Shown: positions 42,396-51,837, numbered from the stretch's first letter. The stretch is DNA of 64,000 bases from an uncultured Saprospiraceae bacterium (GCA_937926205.1 CALEYL010000011.1:62001-126000); one strand, 5' to 3'. Program-made: numbers and translations. The notes: a model not told the origin generated them from the letters alone.

Positions 42396-44879
42396 ATGCT
42401 GAAAAAACACCTGATTTGGCTCGCATGCCAACTGCTATTCCTATGCCTGGAAGGTCAAACCACCAGCGTCCCGACTGATCCGGAAACGTTTGAAATCGGC
42501 GGCATCCGATTCAGCGGCAACGAAAACAGCGAAACGGCGGCATTGCTCAATGTCGCAGGCCTGCGGGTTGGCGATCGCATTCGCATGCCGGGGCCGGAAA
42601 CGACGAAGGCGCTTCGCAACCTGCTGAAGCTCGGCTTGTTTGCCGATGTGCAAATCCTCCGGGAAAAAATGGTGGGCGATGTGGCTTTTCTGGAAATTGC
42701 GGTGAAAGAGCAACCCCGCTTGTCGGGCCATGGATTCAGCGGCATCCGGAAGGGCTTTCCCGACAAACTGAACGAGGCGCTTGCGGGCATTCTGGTTCCC
42801 GGCACCATCCTTTCGGAGAAAATGCAGGCAGACGCCGTTACCGCCATCCTCGATTTTTACCGGGAAAAAGGCTATGCCGATGCCAGTGTCATGGTGTTGA
42901 AAGGGCCTGGAAAGACGGAAAACAGTTTGCGGGTGATTTTTGAAATCGACGAACAGAAAAAGATTCCGGTGGAGGACATTGTTATCGCTGGTAACGAACA
43001 CGTCAAAACCCGGAAACTGATGAAATTGCTGCCTACGAAGGTCAAAAAAAACCTTTGGAAAGTTTCAAAATACCTGCCGGAACAATGGGCAGCAGGCAAG
43101 GAAGCGGTGCTGAAATACTACCAAACGCAGGGCTTTCTGGATGCTGCCATCAGCTCCGACACTGTGATTCGCAACAGCGAAGGTCGTTGGGAAGGCCGGA
43201 TCCGAATCGAAGAAGGCCCCCGCTACCACTTCGGCAACATCGCGTGGTCGGGCAATTCAAAATACGAAGAAAAATACCTCAGTCAGCTGCTGGGCATCAA
43301 ACCCGGTGAAGTATACAACGCCGAAAAACTTGAACAACGGCTCCGTTTTAGCGCTTCGGGCGATGACATAACCAGTCTTTACATGGACAATGGTTATTTG
43401 TTTTTTCAGATTTTTCCTGAAATCACGGACATACGCGGCGATACGATAGACCTGCTCATCCGGCTCAACGAAGGTGCTCTGGCCATTGTCGATAAGGTAA
43501 TCATCCGGGGCAATGACCGCACCAAAGAACACGTGATCCGAAGGGAATTGTATACCGAACCGGGCAAGCAGTTCAGCCGTTCCGACATCATCCGCTCACA
43601 ACGGCAGCTCGCCAACCTCGGGTATTTTAACCCGGAAAAAATTGAGATCAAACCCATTGTCAATCCGGAGCGGGGTACGGTGGATATGGAGTATACGGTC
43701 GAAGAAAGCAATTCCGGTCAGCAACTCGAACTTGCTGCGGGCTGGGGCGGTTCCGGGGTTGGGGTGACGGGTACTCTGGGCGTGGCACTAAACAACTTTT
43801 CCCTAAAAGGGCTGTTCGATCCATCCTCCTGGCGGCCCCTGCCTTCGGGCGACGGACAAAGTCTGTCATTTCGGGTGCAGTCCAACGGCGCCGCTTACCA
43901 ATCTTACAACATGTCTTTTACGGAGCCGTGGCTGGGTGGAAAACGCGCTAACATGCTGAGCCTGGCTTCGTTTTACAACCGCTATACCAACGGTTTGTCG
44001 GCCAGCAGCGACGCTTTTGGCTTGTTTTCCCTGTTTGGCGGCACGGTCAGCATCGGATCGCGGCTGCGTTTCCCGGATGACAATTTCGTCAGCAGCACCG
44101 CTTTGAATGTTCAACGCTATGGCTTGCAAAACTGGTCAACCGGCCTGTTTCAAACCGATGATGGGGTAAACGTTACCGATGGAAATTTCTACAATGTCAA
44201 CCTTCGGCAGACCATAGCCCGCAACACGGTCAACCAGTCTGTTTTTCCAAGCAGCGGCTCCCGGGTTTCGCTGGCCGTTGCGCTGACGCCGCCTTATTCT
44301 TTGTTTTCAAAAAATGCCGGTTCCAAACTCATCGAATACCACAAATGGCGTTTCGATGCGGAATTTTATACCCCGCTCACGAAAAAACTGGTACTGAAAA
44401 CCAGCGCTAAATTCGGTTACCTCGGGGGATACAACAGCGCCCTCGGCGTGTCGCCCTTCGAGCGCTTCCAGCTGGGCGGCGACGCCCTCAGCAGCAACAA
44501 CGGCGGTTTCACCGGCACGGACATCCTCACGCTGCGGGGCTACGACATTGCCGAGCTGGAAAACAACCTGATTGACGGCAAAATCGTCCCGACGCCGCTG
44601 TTCAACAAGTTTACGGTGGAGCTGCGCTACCCGCTTTCGCTCAACCCCAGTGCCACCATCTACGCGCTGGCTTTTGCAGAGGCCGGCAACGCTTACCGCA
44701 ACGCAAAAAGCTACGATCCTTTTGACCTGAAACGCTCTCTGGGTCTTGGCCTGCGGGTACACCTGCCCATGTTTGGCACCTTAGGTTTTGATTATGGGAT
44801 TGGGTTGGATAAAACAGGCGCAAAAACCCTGAGCGAGCGGGGAAAGTTTAATGTGATTTTGGGTGTGGAGCTGGATTAG
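42396..44879 (+). CDS. bamA: Outer-membrane assembly factor BamA (Omp85 family)
   Basis: An 827-residue Omp85 protein that inserts beta-barrels into the outer membrane. The signal peptide covers residues 1-20. Five POTRA domains follow (about 24-420), each with the pattern IRFSGNENSET / IVIAGNEHVKTRKLM / IAWSGNSKYEEKYL / VIIRGNDRTKEHVIRRE. The C-terminal 16-stranded barrel (about 430-827) contains the VRGF/Y-type motif TLRGYDIAEL and ends GKFNVILGVELD. Length fits the family. It stands alone, divergent from treA, with the defence-like genes starting 150 bp downstream. It is probably the essential BamA, though Bacteroidota may carry several Omp85 proteins. Confidence 0.92.
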   Translation: MLKKHLIWLACQLLFLCLEGQTTSVPTDPETFEIGGIRFSGNENSETAALLNVAGLRVGDRIRMPGPETTKALRNLLKLGLFADVQILREKMVGDVAFLEIAVKEQPRLSGHGFSGIRKGFPDKLNEALAGILVPGTILSEKMQADAVTAILDFYREKGYADASVMVLKGPGKTENSLRVIFEIDEQKKIPVEDIVIAGNEHVKTRKLMKLLPTKVKKNLWKVSKYLPEQWAAGKEAVLKYYQTQGFLDAAISSDTVIRNSEGRWEGRIRIEEGPRYHFGNIAWSGNSKYEEKYLSQLLGIKPGEVYNAEKLEQRLRFSASGDDITSLYMDNGYLFFQIFPEITDIRGDTIDLLIRLNEGALAIVDKVIIRGNDRTKEHVIRRELYTEPGKQFSRSDIIRSQRQLANLGYFNPEKIEIKPIVNPERGTVDMEYTVEESNSGQQLELAAGWGGSGVGVTGTLGVALNNFSLKGLFDPSSWRPLPSGDGQSLSFRVQSNGAAYQSYNMSFTEPWLGGKRANMLSLASFYNRYTNGLSASSDAFGLFSLFGGTVSIGSRLRFPDDNFVSSTALNVQRYGLQNWSTGLFQTDDGVNVTDGNFYNVNLRQTIARNTVNQSVFPSSGSRVSLAVALTPPYSLFSKNAGSKLIEYHKWRFDAEFYTPLTKKLVLKTSAKFGYLGGYNSALGVSPFERFQLGGDALSSNNGGFTGTDILTLRGYDIAELENNLIDGKIVPTPLFNKFTVELRYPLSLNPSATIYALAFAEAGNAYRNAKSYDPFDLKRSLGLGLRVHLPMFGTLGFDYGIGLDKTGAKTLSERGKFNVILGVELD

Positions 44880-44884
44880 GGGAG

Positions 44885-44945
44885 GGGGTAAGGGGCAAGT
44901 TGGCAAGAGGCAAAAGGCAAAGCCTGTCCCGCTCAGCGGTACAGG
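44885..44945. repeat. Interspersed GGCAAA-type repeat with CCCGCT/AGCGG palindrome, copy left of the defence island
   Basis: GGGGCAAGTTGGCAAGAGG, GGCAAAGCC and the palindrome CCTGTCCCGCTCAGCGG (with ACAGG, 44923-44945) follow the bamA stop directly. The same composite occurs at 58139-58180, and in reverse at 8770-8836. A related copy is at 52215-52390, so the stretch 45029-52158 lies between two copies. Confidence 0.78.
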
Positions 44946-45028
44946 GCCGGCGAATTGCGGTAAATTGTTGAAATATCCCACCTTTATCTTATTTTAGCGA
45001 TGGTTTTTATGAAAAGCATTAACCCGCA

Positions 45029-48000
45029 ATGAATCTGACGATCGTCCCATTTAAGAAAACGTTGAATAAGGCCTACCAAAAGGTCAAGCCCAACCGAAAT
45101 GAAATAGAGCATTTCAAAGCGAACCTGTCCCGCCTGCTGGACCACATTGATCACGAAGAAAGCGAGGAAAATGTAAAAAACCACCTTCGGGATTTCCTGA
45201 ACGATACGTGGTACAAAGACCTGCACCTTCTGAACACAAAAGGCCGTACAGACCTCGTCATCCATGATGGCAAATCGGCGAATAGCAAAGCTGCCGTACT
45301 TTTTGAGGTGAAACGCCCAAAGAACGCGGCTGAAATGATCAGCCCTGCCAATGGCAACGCCAGGGCAATGCATGAAATGGTTCTTTATTACCTGCAGGAG
45401 CGCATTGAGCACAACAACACCGACGTAAAATACCTCGTCATTACCAACATCTACGATTGGTACCTCTTCGACGCTGCTGTTTTTGACCGCCACTTTTACC
45501 AAAACAAAATCCTGCGGAAGGCTTACGAAGACTGGAAAAACGGTCGAAAAGCGCAAGGCACTACTGATTTTTTTTACAAGGAAATCGCCAGGCCATTTTT
45601 GGATACTTTAGGCCATGAACTGAGTGCGGCTTATTTCAATATCCGGGATTTTGAAAAACCCCTGCGGAATGCTGATTTAGCCGATGATCGCCGACTCATT
45701 TCTCTTTACAAGATTTTCTCCCCGGCTCACTTGCTCAAACAGCCTTTTGCCAACGACAGCAACTCCCTCGACAAGGGCTTTTACAACGAACTACTCTACC
45801 TTATCGGACTGGAAGAAGCAAAGGATGGCGGTAAAAAAATCATCCGGCGTTGTGCCCCCGAGCGCCAGCAGCCAGGCTCCCTGCTCGAAAATACCATCGC
45901 CACACTGGAAACAACGGAGCGCTGGAGGCGGGCTTCTAAACCGGGCGATTATGGCAACACTAAAGAAGAACAAATCTTTGGAATCGCTCTTGAACTCTGC
46001 ATCACGTGGATGAACCGATTGTTGTTCCTCAAATTGCTTGAAGCGCAACTTGTGAAATACCACGGCAGCCGGGAACGCACCTTCCTCCACACTCAATTGC
46101 TCAAAGACTTCGACGATCTTAATGAACTTTTCTTCGAAGTATTAGCCAAATTGCCGGAAGAACGCGCAGACTATGTGCGGGAAAAATTTCAACACATTCC
46201 TTATCTCAACAGCAGCCTTTTTGAAATCACCACACTGGAAGCGGAAACCCTGTTTATCAGTAACCTGAAAGACCGCTTCCGCATAGGCCCCATGAGCAGT
46301 ACAGTGTTGAAAGACACCCGGGGCAAGCGCCGTACCGATGAGCTTACTGTACTCGATTACCTTTTCGCTTTCCTTGATGCTTACGATTTTTCCAGTGAAG
46401 GCAGCGAGGACATTCAGGAAGAAAACAAGGCCCTCATTAATGCGAGCGTACTGGGACTGATTTTTGAAAAAATAAACGGTTACAAGGACGGCTCTTTTTT
46501 TACCCCGGGTTTCATCACGATGTATATGGCGCAGGAAACTGTGCGCCGGGCGGTCGTTCAAAAATTCAACGATCATTACGGCATTGCCTGCGACAGTTTT
46601 GCAGATCTGAAAAACTTCAGCGCTGGCCGCTTCAAGACAGCCGATGTACTGGAAATGAACAGCCTGGTCAACAGCCTTCGCGTTTGCGATCCGGCGGTAG
46701 GTAGCGGACATTTTCTGGTATCGGTACTGAATGAAATCATCGCGATTAAATCAGAACTGGGCATCCTTGCCGACAGCAAAGGTGAGCGGCTGAGGGGCTA
46801 CGACGCCCGGGTGGAAAACGACGAGCTCATCGTGACCTGCAACGACGGCCAGGATCTTTTCGAGTACCGTGTGCGTCCAATTGAGGGCTTGACTCCGGGG
46901 CAAACCCTCCATTATGCTGCCGGACCCGAAGCGCAACGCGTTCAGGAAACCCTCTTCCACGAAAAGAAAACCATCATCGAAAACTGCCTTTTTGGGGTGG
47001 ACATCAATCCCAATTCGGTGAAAATTTGCCGTTTGCGCCTTTGGATAGAGTTGTTGAAAAATACGTATTATATCGGTGGACGGGAGACGGTGGACGGTGG
47101 ACGGAGCGGCCTCGAAACCCTGCCCAATATTGACATCAACATCAAAACGGGCAACTCGCTCATCAGCCGGTTTGCCCTCGATGCAGACCTCAGTAAGGCG
47201 CTGAAAAGCCTGAAATACGACATCCATACTTATCGCGGCTATGTGCAGGAGTACCACAACGCTACCGATAAGGAAGTGAAGCGGGGCCTGCTGCTGCTGA
47301 TGGAGCAAATCAAAAGCGATTTTAAAACGGAAATCGGGCGAAATGACCCGAAACGAAAGCGCCTGGACAAATTAGCCAGCGAATTGTACCACCGCTTCAC
47401 CGGCAATTTTCTGTTTGAGCCGGAAACGCCTTACAGCAAAAATCCGGATGATTTAGAGAAGAAAAGGCAGCAGGAAAAGGAAAAACTGGAGAAAGAAATC
47501 GAAAAACTCACAACGGAGATCGAAGAAGTTAAAAGCAACAAGATCTATGAAAACGCCTTCGAATGGCGCTTTGAATTCCCGGAAGTGCTGGATGCAGAAG
47601 GGCGTTTTGTTGGGTTTGATGTGGTGGTGGGGAATCCGCCGTATATCCGGCAAGAGGAGTTTACTGCTTTCAAACCTTATTTGCAAAGCAATTTCCAAAC
47701 CTATGCTGGGACCGCTGATTTGCTGGTTTATTTCATCGAACTGGGCATGAATCTACTAAAAAGTGGGGGCCACTTCCATTTCATCATTTCCAACAAATTC
47801 ATGCGGGCCAATTTTGGGAAAGCCCTGCGGGAATGGATGCAGCAATACCGCATCCTTGAAATCCTCGACTTTGGCGACCTGCCTGTTTTTGAAGAAGCAA
47901 CCACTTACCCCTGTACGCTGAATCTGCAAAAATCTGCGCCAATGAGTACGTTTCTGGCAGCCAATATTCCGGAATTAGAGACGGCTGATTTTAGCAATTA

Positions 48001-48928
48001 CGTGCATGATCTGCGATTTACTTCTTCCCAGACTGCGCTTTCGGCGGAGGGGTGGAATTTGTCGGATACGAAAGTGCAGCGGTTGATGGAAAAGCTGAAA
48101 AGTAGGGGCGTTCCGTTGGGCGAATACGTGGATGGGAAAATTTATTATGGAATAAAGACTGGGTTAAATGAGGCTTTTGTGATTGATGAAGCAACAAAGG
48201 ATAGGTTGATTGCCGAGGATGCAAGGAGTGCGGAGGTTATTAAGCCATTTTTGGCCGGGAGGGACGTGAAGCGGTACATGCCTTCAATCGTGAAAAACTT
48301 TTTGATTTTTATTCCGTGGCATTTTCCACTACATCAAGATACATCAATAACAGGGGCATCAGAAAAAGCAGAGCATGTTTTTAAGGAAAAATTCCCTGCT
48401 GTTTTTGATCATTTGCTAAATTTTAAAGATAAGCTTATGAAAAGAAACAAAGATGAGACAGGTATAAGATATGAATGGTATGCACTTCAACGATGCGCGG
48501 CGACATATTTTAAAGAATTTGACAAACCCAAAATTATACTCCCTGCCATTGTTAATGTGGCATCCTATACGTTTGATGAAGCCCAAAGCTACTCAAATGA
48601 TAAAACAACAATAATCACAGTAAATAATAAATACCTGCTGGGGCTATTAAATTCTAGAGCAGTGGATTTTGTTCTACAACAAATTTCTTCAACAAAGAGA
48701 GGTGGGTATTTTGAATACAAACCTATGTATGTCAGTGCTTTGCCAATCGTTTTAAATCCTGATCAAGCAATAAGAATTGAAATCGAGGCCCTTGTCGACC
48801 AAATCCTCGCTCAAAAGCGCACTGACCCCGCAGCGGACACCAGCGCATTGGAGCGGGAGATAGATGAACTGGTATACAAGTTGTATGAGCTAACGGAGGA
48901 AGAAGTAGCCATTGTTGAAAAAAGCTAA
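45029..48928 (+). CDS. Eco57I-type single-chain restriction-modification enzyme (type IIG)
   Basis: A 1299-residue protein that should both methylate adenine in its target and cut unmodified DNA. The N-terminus has a PD-(D/E)xK nuclease core: D75 in KGRTDLVI, then E93 and K95 in LFEVKRPKN. A helical N6-adenine methyltransferase domain follows, with SAM motif I VCDPAVGSGHFL (about 551) and the catalytic motif NPPY (about 869-872). A coiled coil (about 800-840) and a C-terminal target-recognition domain (about 940-1280, TaqI-like) complete it. The TRD part 48300-48780 is much more AT-rich than the rest, which suggests specificity exchange. An in-frame GACGGTGG repeat tract occurs at about 47079-47105. 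It starts the island opposite the NB-ARC-TPR gene. Confidence 0.9.
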   Translation: MNLTIVPFKKTLNKAYQKVKPNRNEIEHFKANLSRLLDHIDHEESEENVKNHLRDFLNDTWYKDLHLLNTKGRTDLVIHDGKSANSKAAVLFEVKRPKNAAEMISPANGNARAMHEMVLYYLQERIEHNNTDVKYLVITNIYDWYLFDAAVFDRHFYQNKILRKAYEDWKNGRKAQGTTDFFYKEIARPFLDTLGHELSAAYFNIRDFEKPLRNADLADDRRLISLYKIFSPAHLLKQPFANDSNSLDKGFYNELLYLIGLEEAKDGGKKIIRRCAPERQQPGSLLENTIATLETTERWRRASKPGDYGNTKEEQIFGIALELCITWMNRLLFLKLLEAQLVKYHGSRERTFLHTQLLKDFDDLNELFFEVLAKLPEERADYVREKFQHIPYLNSSLFEITTLEAETLFISNLKDRFRIGPMSSTVLKDTRGKRRTDELTVLDYLFAFLDAYDFSSEGSEDIQEENKALINASVLGLIFEKINGYKDGSFFTPGFITMYMAQETVRRAVVQKFNDHYGIACDSFADLKNFSAGRFKTADVLEMNSLVNSLRVCDPAVGSGHFLVSVLNEIIAIKSELGILADSKGERLRGYDARVENDELIVTCNDGQDLFEYRVRPIEGLTPGQTLHYAAGPEAQRVQETLFHEKKTIIENCLFGVDINPNSVKICRLRLWIELLKNTYYIGGRETVDGGRSGLETLPNIDINIKTGNSLISRFALDADLSKALKSLKYDIHTYRGYVQEYHNATDKEVKRGLLLLMEQIKSDFKTEIGRNDPKRKRLDKLASELYHRFTGNFLFEPETPYSKNPDDLEKKRQQEKEKLEKEIEKLTTEIEEVKSNKIYENAFEWRFEFPEVLDAEGRFVGFDVVVGNPPYIRQEEFTAFKPYLQSNFQTYAGTADLLVYFIELGMNLLKSGGHFHFIISNKFMRANFGKALREWMQQYRILEILDFGDLPVFEEATTYPCTLNLQKSAPMSTFLAANIPELETADFSNYVHDLRFTSSQTALSAEGWNLSDTKVQRLMEKLKSRGVPLGEYVDGKIYYGIKTGLNEAFVIDEATKDRLIAEDARSAEVIKPFLAGRDVKRYMPSIVKNFLIFIPWHFPLHQDTSITGASEKAEHVFKEKFPAVFDHLLNFKDKLMKRNKDETGIRYEWYALQRCAATYFKEFDKPKIILPAIVNVASYTFDEAQSYSNDKTTIITVNNKYLLGLLNSRAVDFVLQQISSTKRGGYFEYKPMYVSALPIVLNPDQAIRIEIEALVDQILAQKRTDPAADTSALEREIDELVYKLYELTEEEVAIVEKS

Positions 48929-48964
48929 TAAGATGATTACGAAAGTTAATAAAAATATGAAATC

Positions 48965-49522
48965 ATGAATGATGAATTTAAAAACCTAGTAAACGGGTTG
49001 ATTGAAAACCAGAAAGCGAAAATAAAAAGCCCCTATGGTGGAACTCAATTTGTGACTTTAAATTACTTGAATTGCCAAGGGGTGATTCATAAGAGCCTGG
49101 AATCGGCAGGGGCTATTGATTTTACCTATTTGTTGGTTATTTCTTTTTACAGTTATAAATACTTTGAGTATACGAATTATTACATGAAGCTAGTAGCTGT
49201 TTTTAACGAAAAGAATGAAAGAGTGGAGTTTATAAACATGAATAAATGGAAGTTTACATTATTTCAAGATGGGTTTACTGGCTCTTACAATGAGAATGGC
49301 TTTTTTGTTTTTAAAATAATAGACAGGCTTGGTGAGTCTAGCTTTAATACTACTTGGAACATGAAATCTGAAGAACGAATAACCAAGGATTTTAATAGAT
49401 TTGCAGAAATGACTCGACAGTTTTCCACTTATAAGGAGTATGAGCTAAATCAAGAAGTAGAGAAATTAAAAGCAGAAGTTGTAAAGTTGAATGCAATAAT
49501 TTCTGAACATAAAAAGGAATAA
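48965..49522 (+). CDS. AT-rich hypothetical protein next to the RM gene
   Basis: A 185-residue protein of unknown family. Residues 1-150 look like a mixed alpha/beta domain with aromatic-rich strands (DFTYLLVISFYSYKYFEYTNYYMKLVAVF). The C-terminus (about 150-185) is a coiled coil of heptads (VEKLKAEVVKLNAIISEHKKE). There is no signal peptide. Base composition is clearly richer in A/T than the core genes around it, suggesting recent transfer. It begins 36 bp after the RM gene on the same strand, so co-transcription is likely, and ends ten bp from the convergent NB-ARC gene. A defence accessory role is inference from position. Confidence 0.75.
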   Translation: MNDEFKNLVNGLIENQKAKIKSPYGGTQFVTLNYLNCQGVIHKSLESAGAIDFTYLLVISFYSYKYFEYTNYYMKLVAVFNEKNERVEFINMNKWKFTLFQDGFTGSYNENGFFVFKIIDRLGESSFNTTWNMKSEERITKDFNRFAEMTRQFSTYKEYELNQEVEKLKAEVVKLNAIISEHKKE

Positions 49523-49532
49523 AATTGGACTA

Positions 49533-51779
49533 TCAAGGTTCTGATGATTTTAGTTTTGCTTCTAAAATGGCTAAGCTTTCTTTAGATTTAACTGCATTTG
49601 GGTGAGAAACAGGCAGGGCTTTTTCACAAATGACTACTGCCCGCCGCATAAAGGAAACAGCTTTGTCCTTCTCGCCCAAAGCATCATAAGTCAAGGCGAT
49701 GTTGTTGTAAGACGCTGCCAAATCGGGATGTTCTGGGGGCAGTACTTTTTCCCTAATGGCCAAAGCTTTTTGATTGTATTCCAACCGTTTTTGATGTTCG
49801 CCCAAAGCGCCGTAGGTCGCGGCAAGGTTGTTGTATGAAAACGCCAAATCAGGATGTTTTGATGGCAATATCATTTCCCGAATAGCCAAAGCTTTTTGGT
49901 TGTATTCTAAACTTTTTTGATGTTCTCCTAAAGCGCCATAAGTCAAAGCGATGTTGTTGTAAGAACGTGCTAAATGAGGGTGCTCCGGCGGCAATACTTT
50001 TTCCACAATAGCCAAAGCTTTTTGGTTGTATTCTAAACTTTTTTGATTTTTACTCAAATTACGGCAAGTCTCCGCGATGTTGTTGTATGAAGTTGCCAAA
50101 TTATAATGCTCCGGCGGCAAAGTTTTTTCCCAAATAGCCAAAGCTTTTTGATTGTATTCCAACCGTTTTTGATGTTCGCCCAAAGCACCGTAAGTCTCCG
50201 CGAGGTTATTGTATGAAGCTGCCAAATGAGGATGATTTGGTGGCAAAGTTTTTTCCCAAATAGCCAAAGCTTTTTGATTGTATTCCAAACGTTTTTGATG
50301 TTTACCAAGTGAGCCGTAGGTCGAGGCGAGGTTATTGTATGAAGTTGCCAAATCTAGATGTTCTATTGGCAATACTTTTTCTCTGATAAAAACCACCTTG
50401 ATCCCGTATTCCAATGCTTTGAAGGATTCCCCCATGTCATCGAACAGCGAGCCTAATCGTAAGGCAAGCTCTGCCAAAATATCATCTGCCTCCCCCCATT
50501 CCCGCTCATCACTATAAACACCCTTAAAAACCGCCTCTCCTAAAGGCGCAAAAGGAGCTCGGTTGATCACGGGCTCATTCGTCTCCTCATTGGGGATCAA
50601 TAAATCGGTCACATTTTTAATCAAAACCGCACAATTCACCGAATCTGGCTGCAACTGTGCCTTTGCTGTTTCGGCAATAACCGGGTGGCAGCGGTAGCCG
50701 CCGTCTTTTTCTACCAACCAATGCAGGCGGGCGAGGCGGCGGAGTCGTTTTTTGAAGTCTTTTTCGGTGTCTTTTTTGTCAAAAAGGGCGCACAAACGGT
50801 CTTCGCTGACTAAATCGGGATCGAGCGGCACATTGGAAGTGGGGAGTATGGAACAATAGCGAAGGATTTCCTGCTCCGCCGGGTCGAGCTCGAGCCAGAA
50901 GAGGTCGCGGAGGTGCGCGGCTATGTCTTTGCTTTGCACTGAGCGGATGGTGGTTACGTCGTAGTCGTCGAGTTGGGCCAGGCCTTTTTGCTGTAACAGG
51001 CTTAGTAAGTCGGGAGGGGTAAGTCTTTTTTCGCGGGCGTATGCGGCTAAGAGTTCTATGGTCAGGGTATGGTAGGCGATGTCGCGCAACAGGTCTGCTA
51101 AGGCTGTCTGATCTGAGTCGGGCAGGGCGACAGTGTTTTCATAAATCCGCTCAAAAAGCGCTGCTGCTTCGTTGGGTTCAAGGGTGTCTAGTTCGAGCTT
51201 GGTGGTATTGGGCAGCGCATCGCGGCTGGTGAACAGGATGCGCCAGTTTTGCAGGCTGCTGAGTTCGGGTAAATAGATGGCTGCTGCTTCCGATACATTG
51301 TCCACGACCAACAAATGTTCGCCCTTCAGAGCCGCAAGCGCGGAAATGACCTGCCGGAATTGCTCGATGGGCCGGTGCGTGGGATCGAAAATAAGGCCGA
51401 GACTGGTTTTGAGCTGCGGGTGGTCAAGAAAAGCGCGGATGAAAAATTCGGCGTTTTCGCTCCGTTGGTCCTCATTGGCGGTAAAAAGCGCATAAGGACT
51501 GAGCCAGGCTGCGGAGTCGTATTCAGCACGATGGCGGAGCCAGTACATTTGGGCGAGGGTGGTTTTTCCAAGCCCGCCAATACCTGTGATGACGACAGGT
51601 TGGCGCGATTGCCCGAGTTTTGGGTGGAGTTGTTTCAACTCATCGAGGCGACCAATGGCGGTATTGGCCATGTGAAACTGGGGTAGGGTGAGGTCGCGTT
51701 TGACTGGGTCGCCATCAGGGCTTTCTACCAATGGATTGTTTTTATGGGCCATCTCAATAAGTGTAAATTCGAATGACAT
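49533..51779 (-). CDS. NB-ARC NTPase with C-terminal tetratricopeptide repeats (NLR-like, STAND class)
   Basis: A 748-residue protein of the STAND class, the architecture of NLR immune receptors. The Walker A motif is GIGGLGKTT (66-74), Walker B is HLLVVDN (155-161), and the RNBS-B/sensor block is WRILFTSRD (179-187). A winged-helix part with HTLTIELLA follows, then about seven TPR units (about 445-735) of 42 residues with consensus LEYNQKALAIxEKxLPPEHPxLAxSYNNLA. At the DNA level the TPR units repeat every 126 bp and are nearly identical, a sign of recent duplication or gene conversion. No effector domain precedes the NTPase; only about 40 residues lie in front. An alternative start is 51752. 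The TPRs should sense a ligand, possibly a phage protein; this is inference. Confidence 0.88.
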   Translation of the reverse strand: MSFEFTLIEMAHKNNPLVESPDGDPVKRDLTLPQFHMANTAIGRLDELKQLHPKLGQSRQPVVITGIGGLGKTTLAQMYWLRHRAEYDSAAWLSPYALFTANEDQRSENAEFFIRAFLDHPQLKTSLGLIFDPTHRPIEQFRQVISALAALKGEHLLVVDNVSEAAAIYLPELSSLQNWRILFTSRDALPNTTKLELDTLEPNEAAALFERIYENTVALPDSDQTALADLLRDIAYHTLTIELLAAYAREKRLTPPDLLSLLQQKGLAQLDDYDVTTIRSVQSKDIAAHLRDLFWLELDPAEQEILRYCSILPTSNVPLDPDLVSEDRLCALFDKKDTEKDFKKRLRRLARLHWLVEKDGGYRCHPVIAETAKAQLQPDSVNCAVLIKNVTDLLIPNEETNEPVINRAPFAPLGEAVFKGVYSDEREWGEADDILAELALRLGSLFDDMGESFKALEYGIKVVFIREKVLPIEHLDLATSYNNLASTYGSLGKHQKRLEYNQKALAIWEKTLPPNHPHLAASYNNLAETYGALGEHQKRLEYNQKALAIWEKTLPPEHYNLATSYNNIAETCRNLSKNQKSLEYNQKALAIVEKVLPPEHPHLARSYNNIALTYGALGEHQKSLEYNQKALAIREMILPSKHPDLAFSYNNLAATYGALGEHQKRLEYNQKALAIREKVLPPEHPDLAASYNNIALTYDALGEKDKAVSFMRRAVVICEKALPVSHPNAVKSKESLAILEAKLKSSEP
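49690..50420. repeat. 126-bp tandem DNA repeats coding the TPR units
   Basis: The block CCAAAGCTTTTTG, then TTGTATTCnAA and TTTTTGATGTT, recurs at intervals of 126 bp (about 49762, 49888, 50014, 50140 and 50266). The repeat is inside the NB-ARC-TPR gene and in frame. Unit number could change by recombination. Confidence 0.85.
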
Positions 51780-51837
51780 CCAAATATATACTTATTTTGG
51801 CACTAGCAGAACGATAGCCAGGTAGGAAATTAGGTAA

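Noticed and set aside
49690..50420. 126-bp regularly spaced DNA repeats resembling a CRISPR or minisatellite
   Set aside because: The repeat is in frame inside a protein gene and codes TPR units; spacing and sequence are explained by protein repeats.
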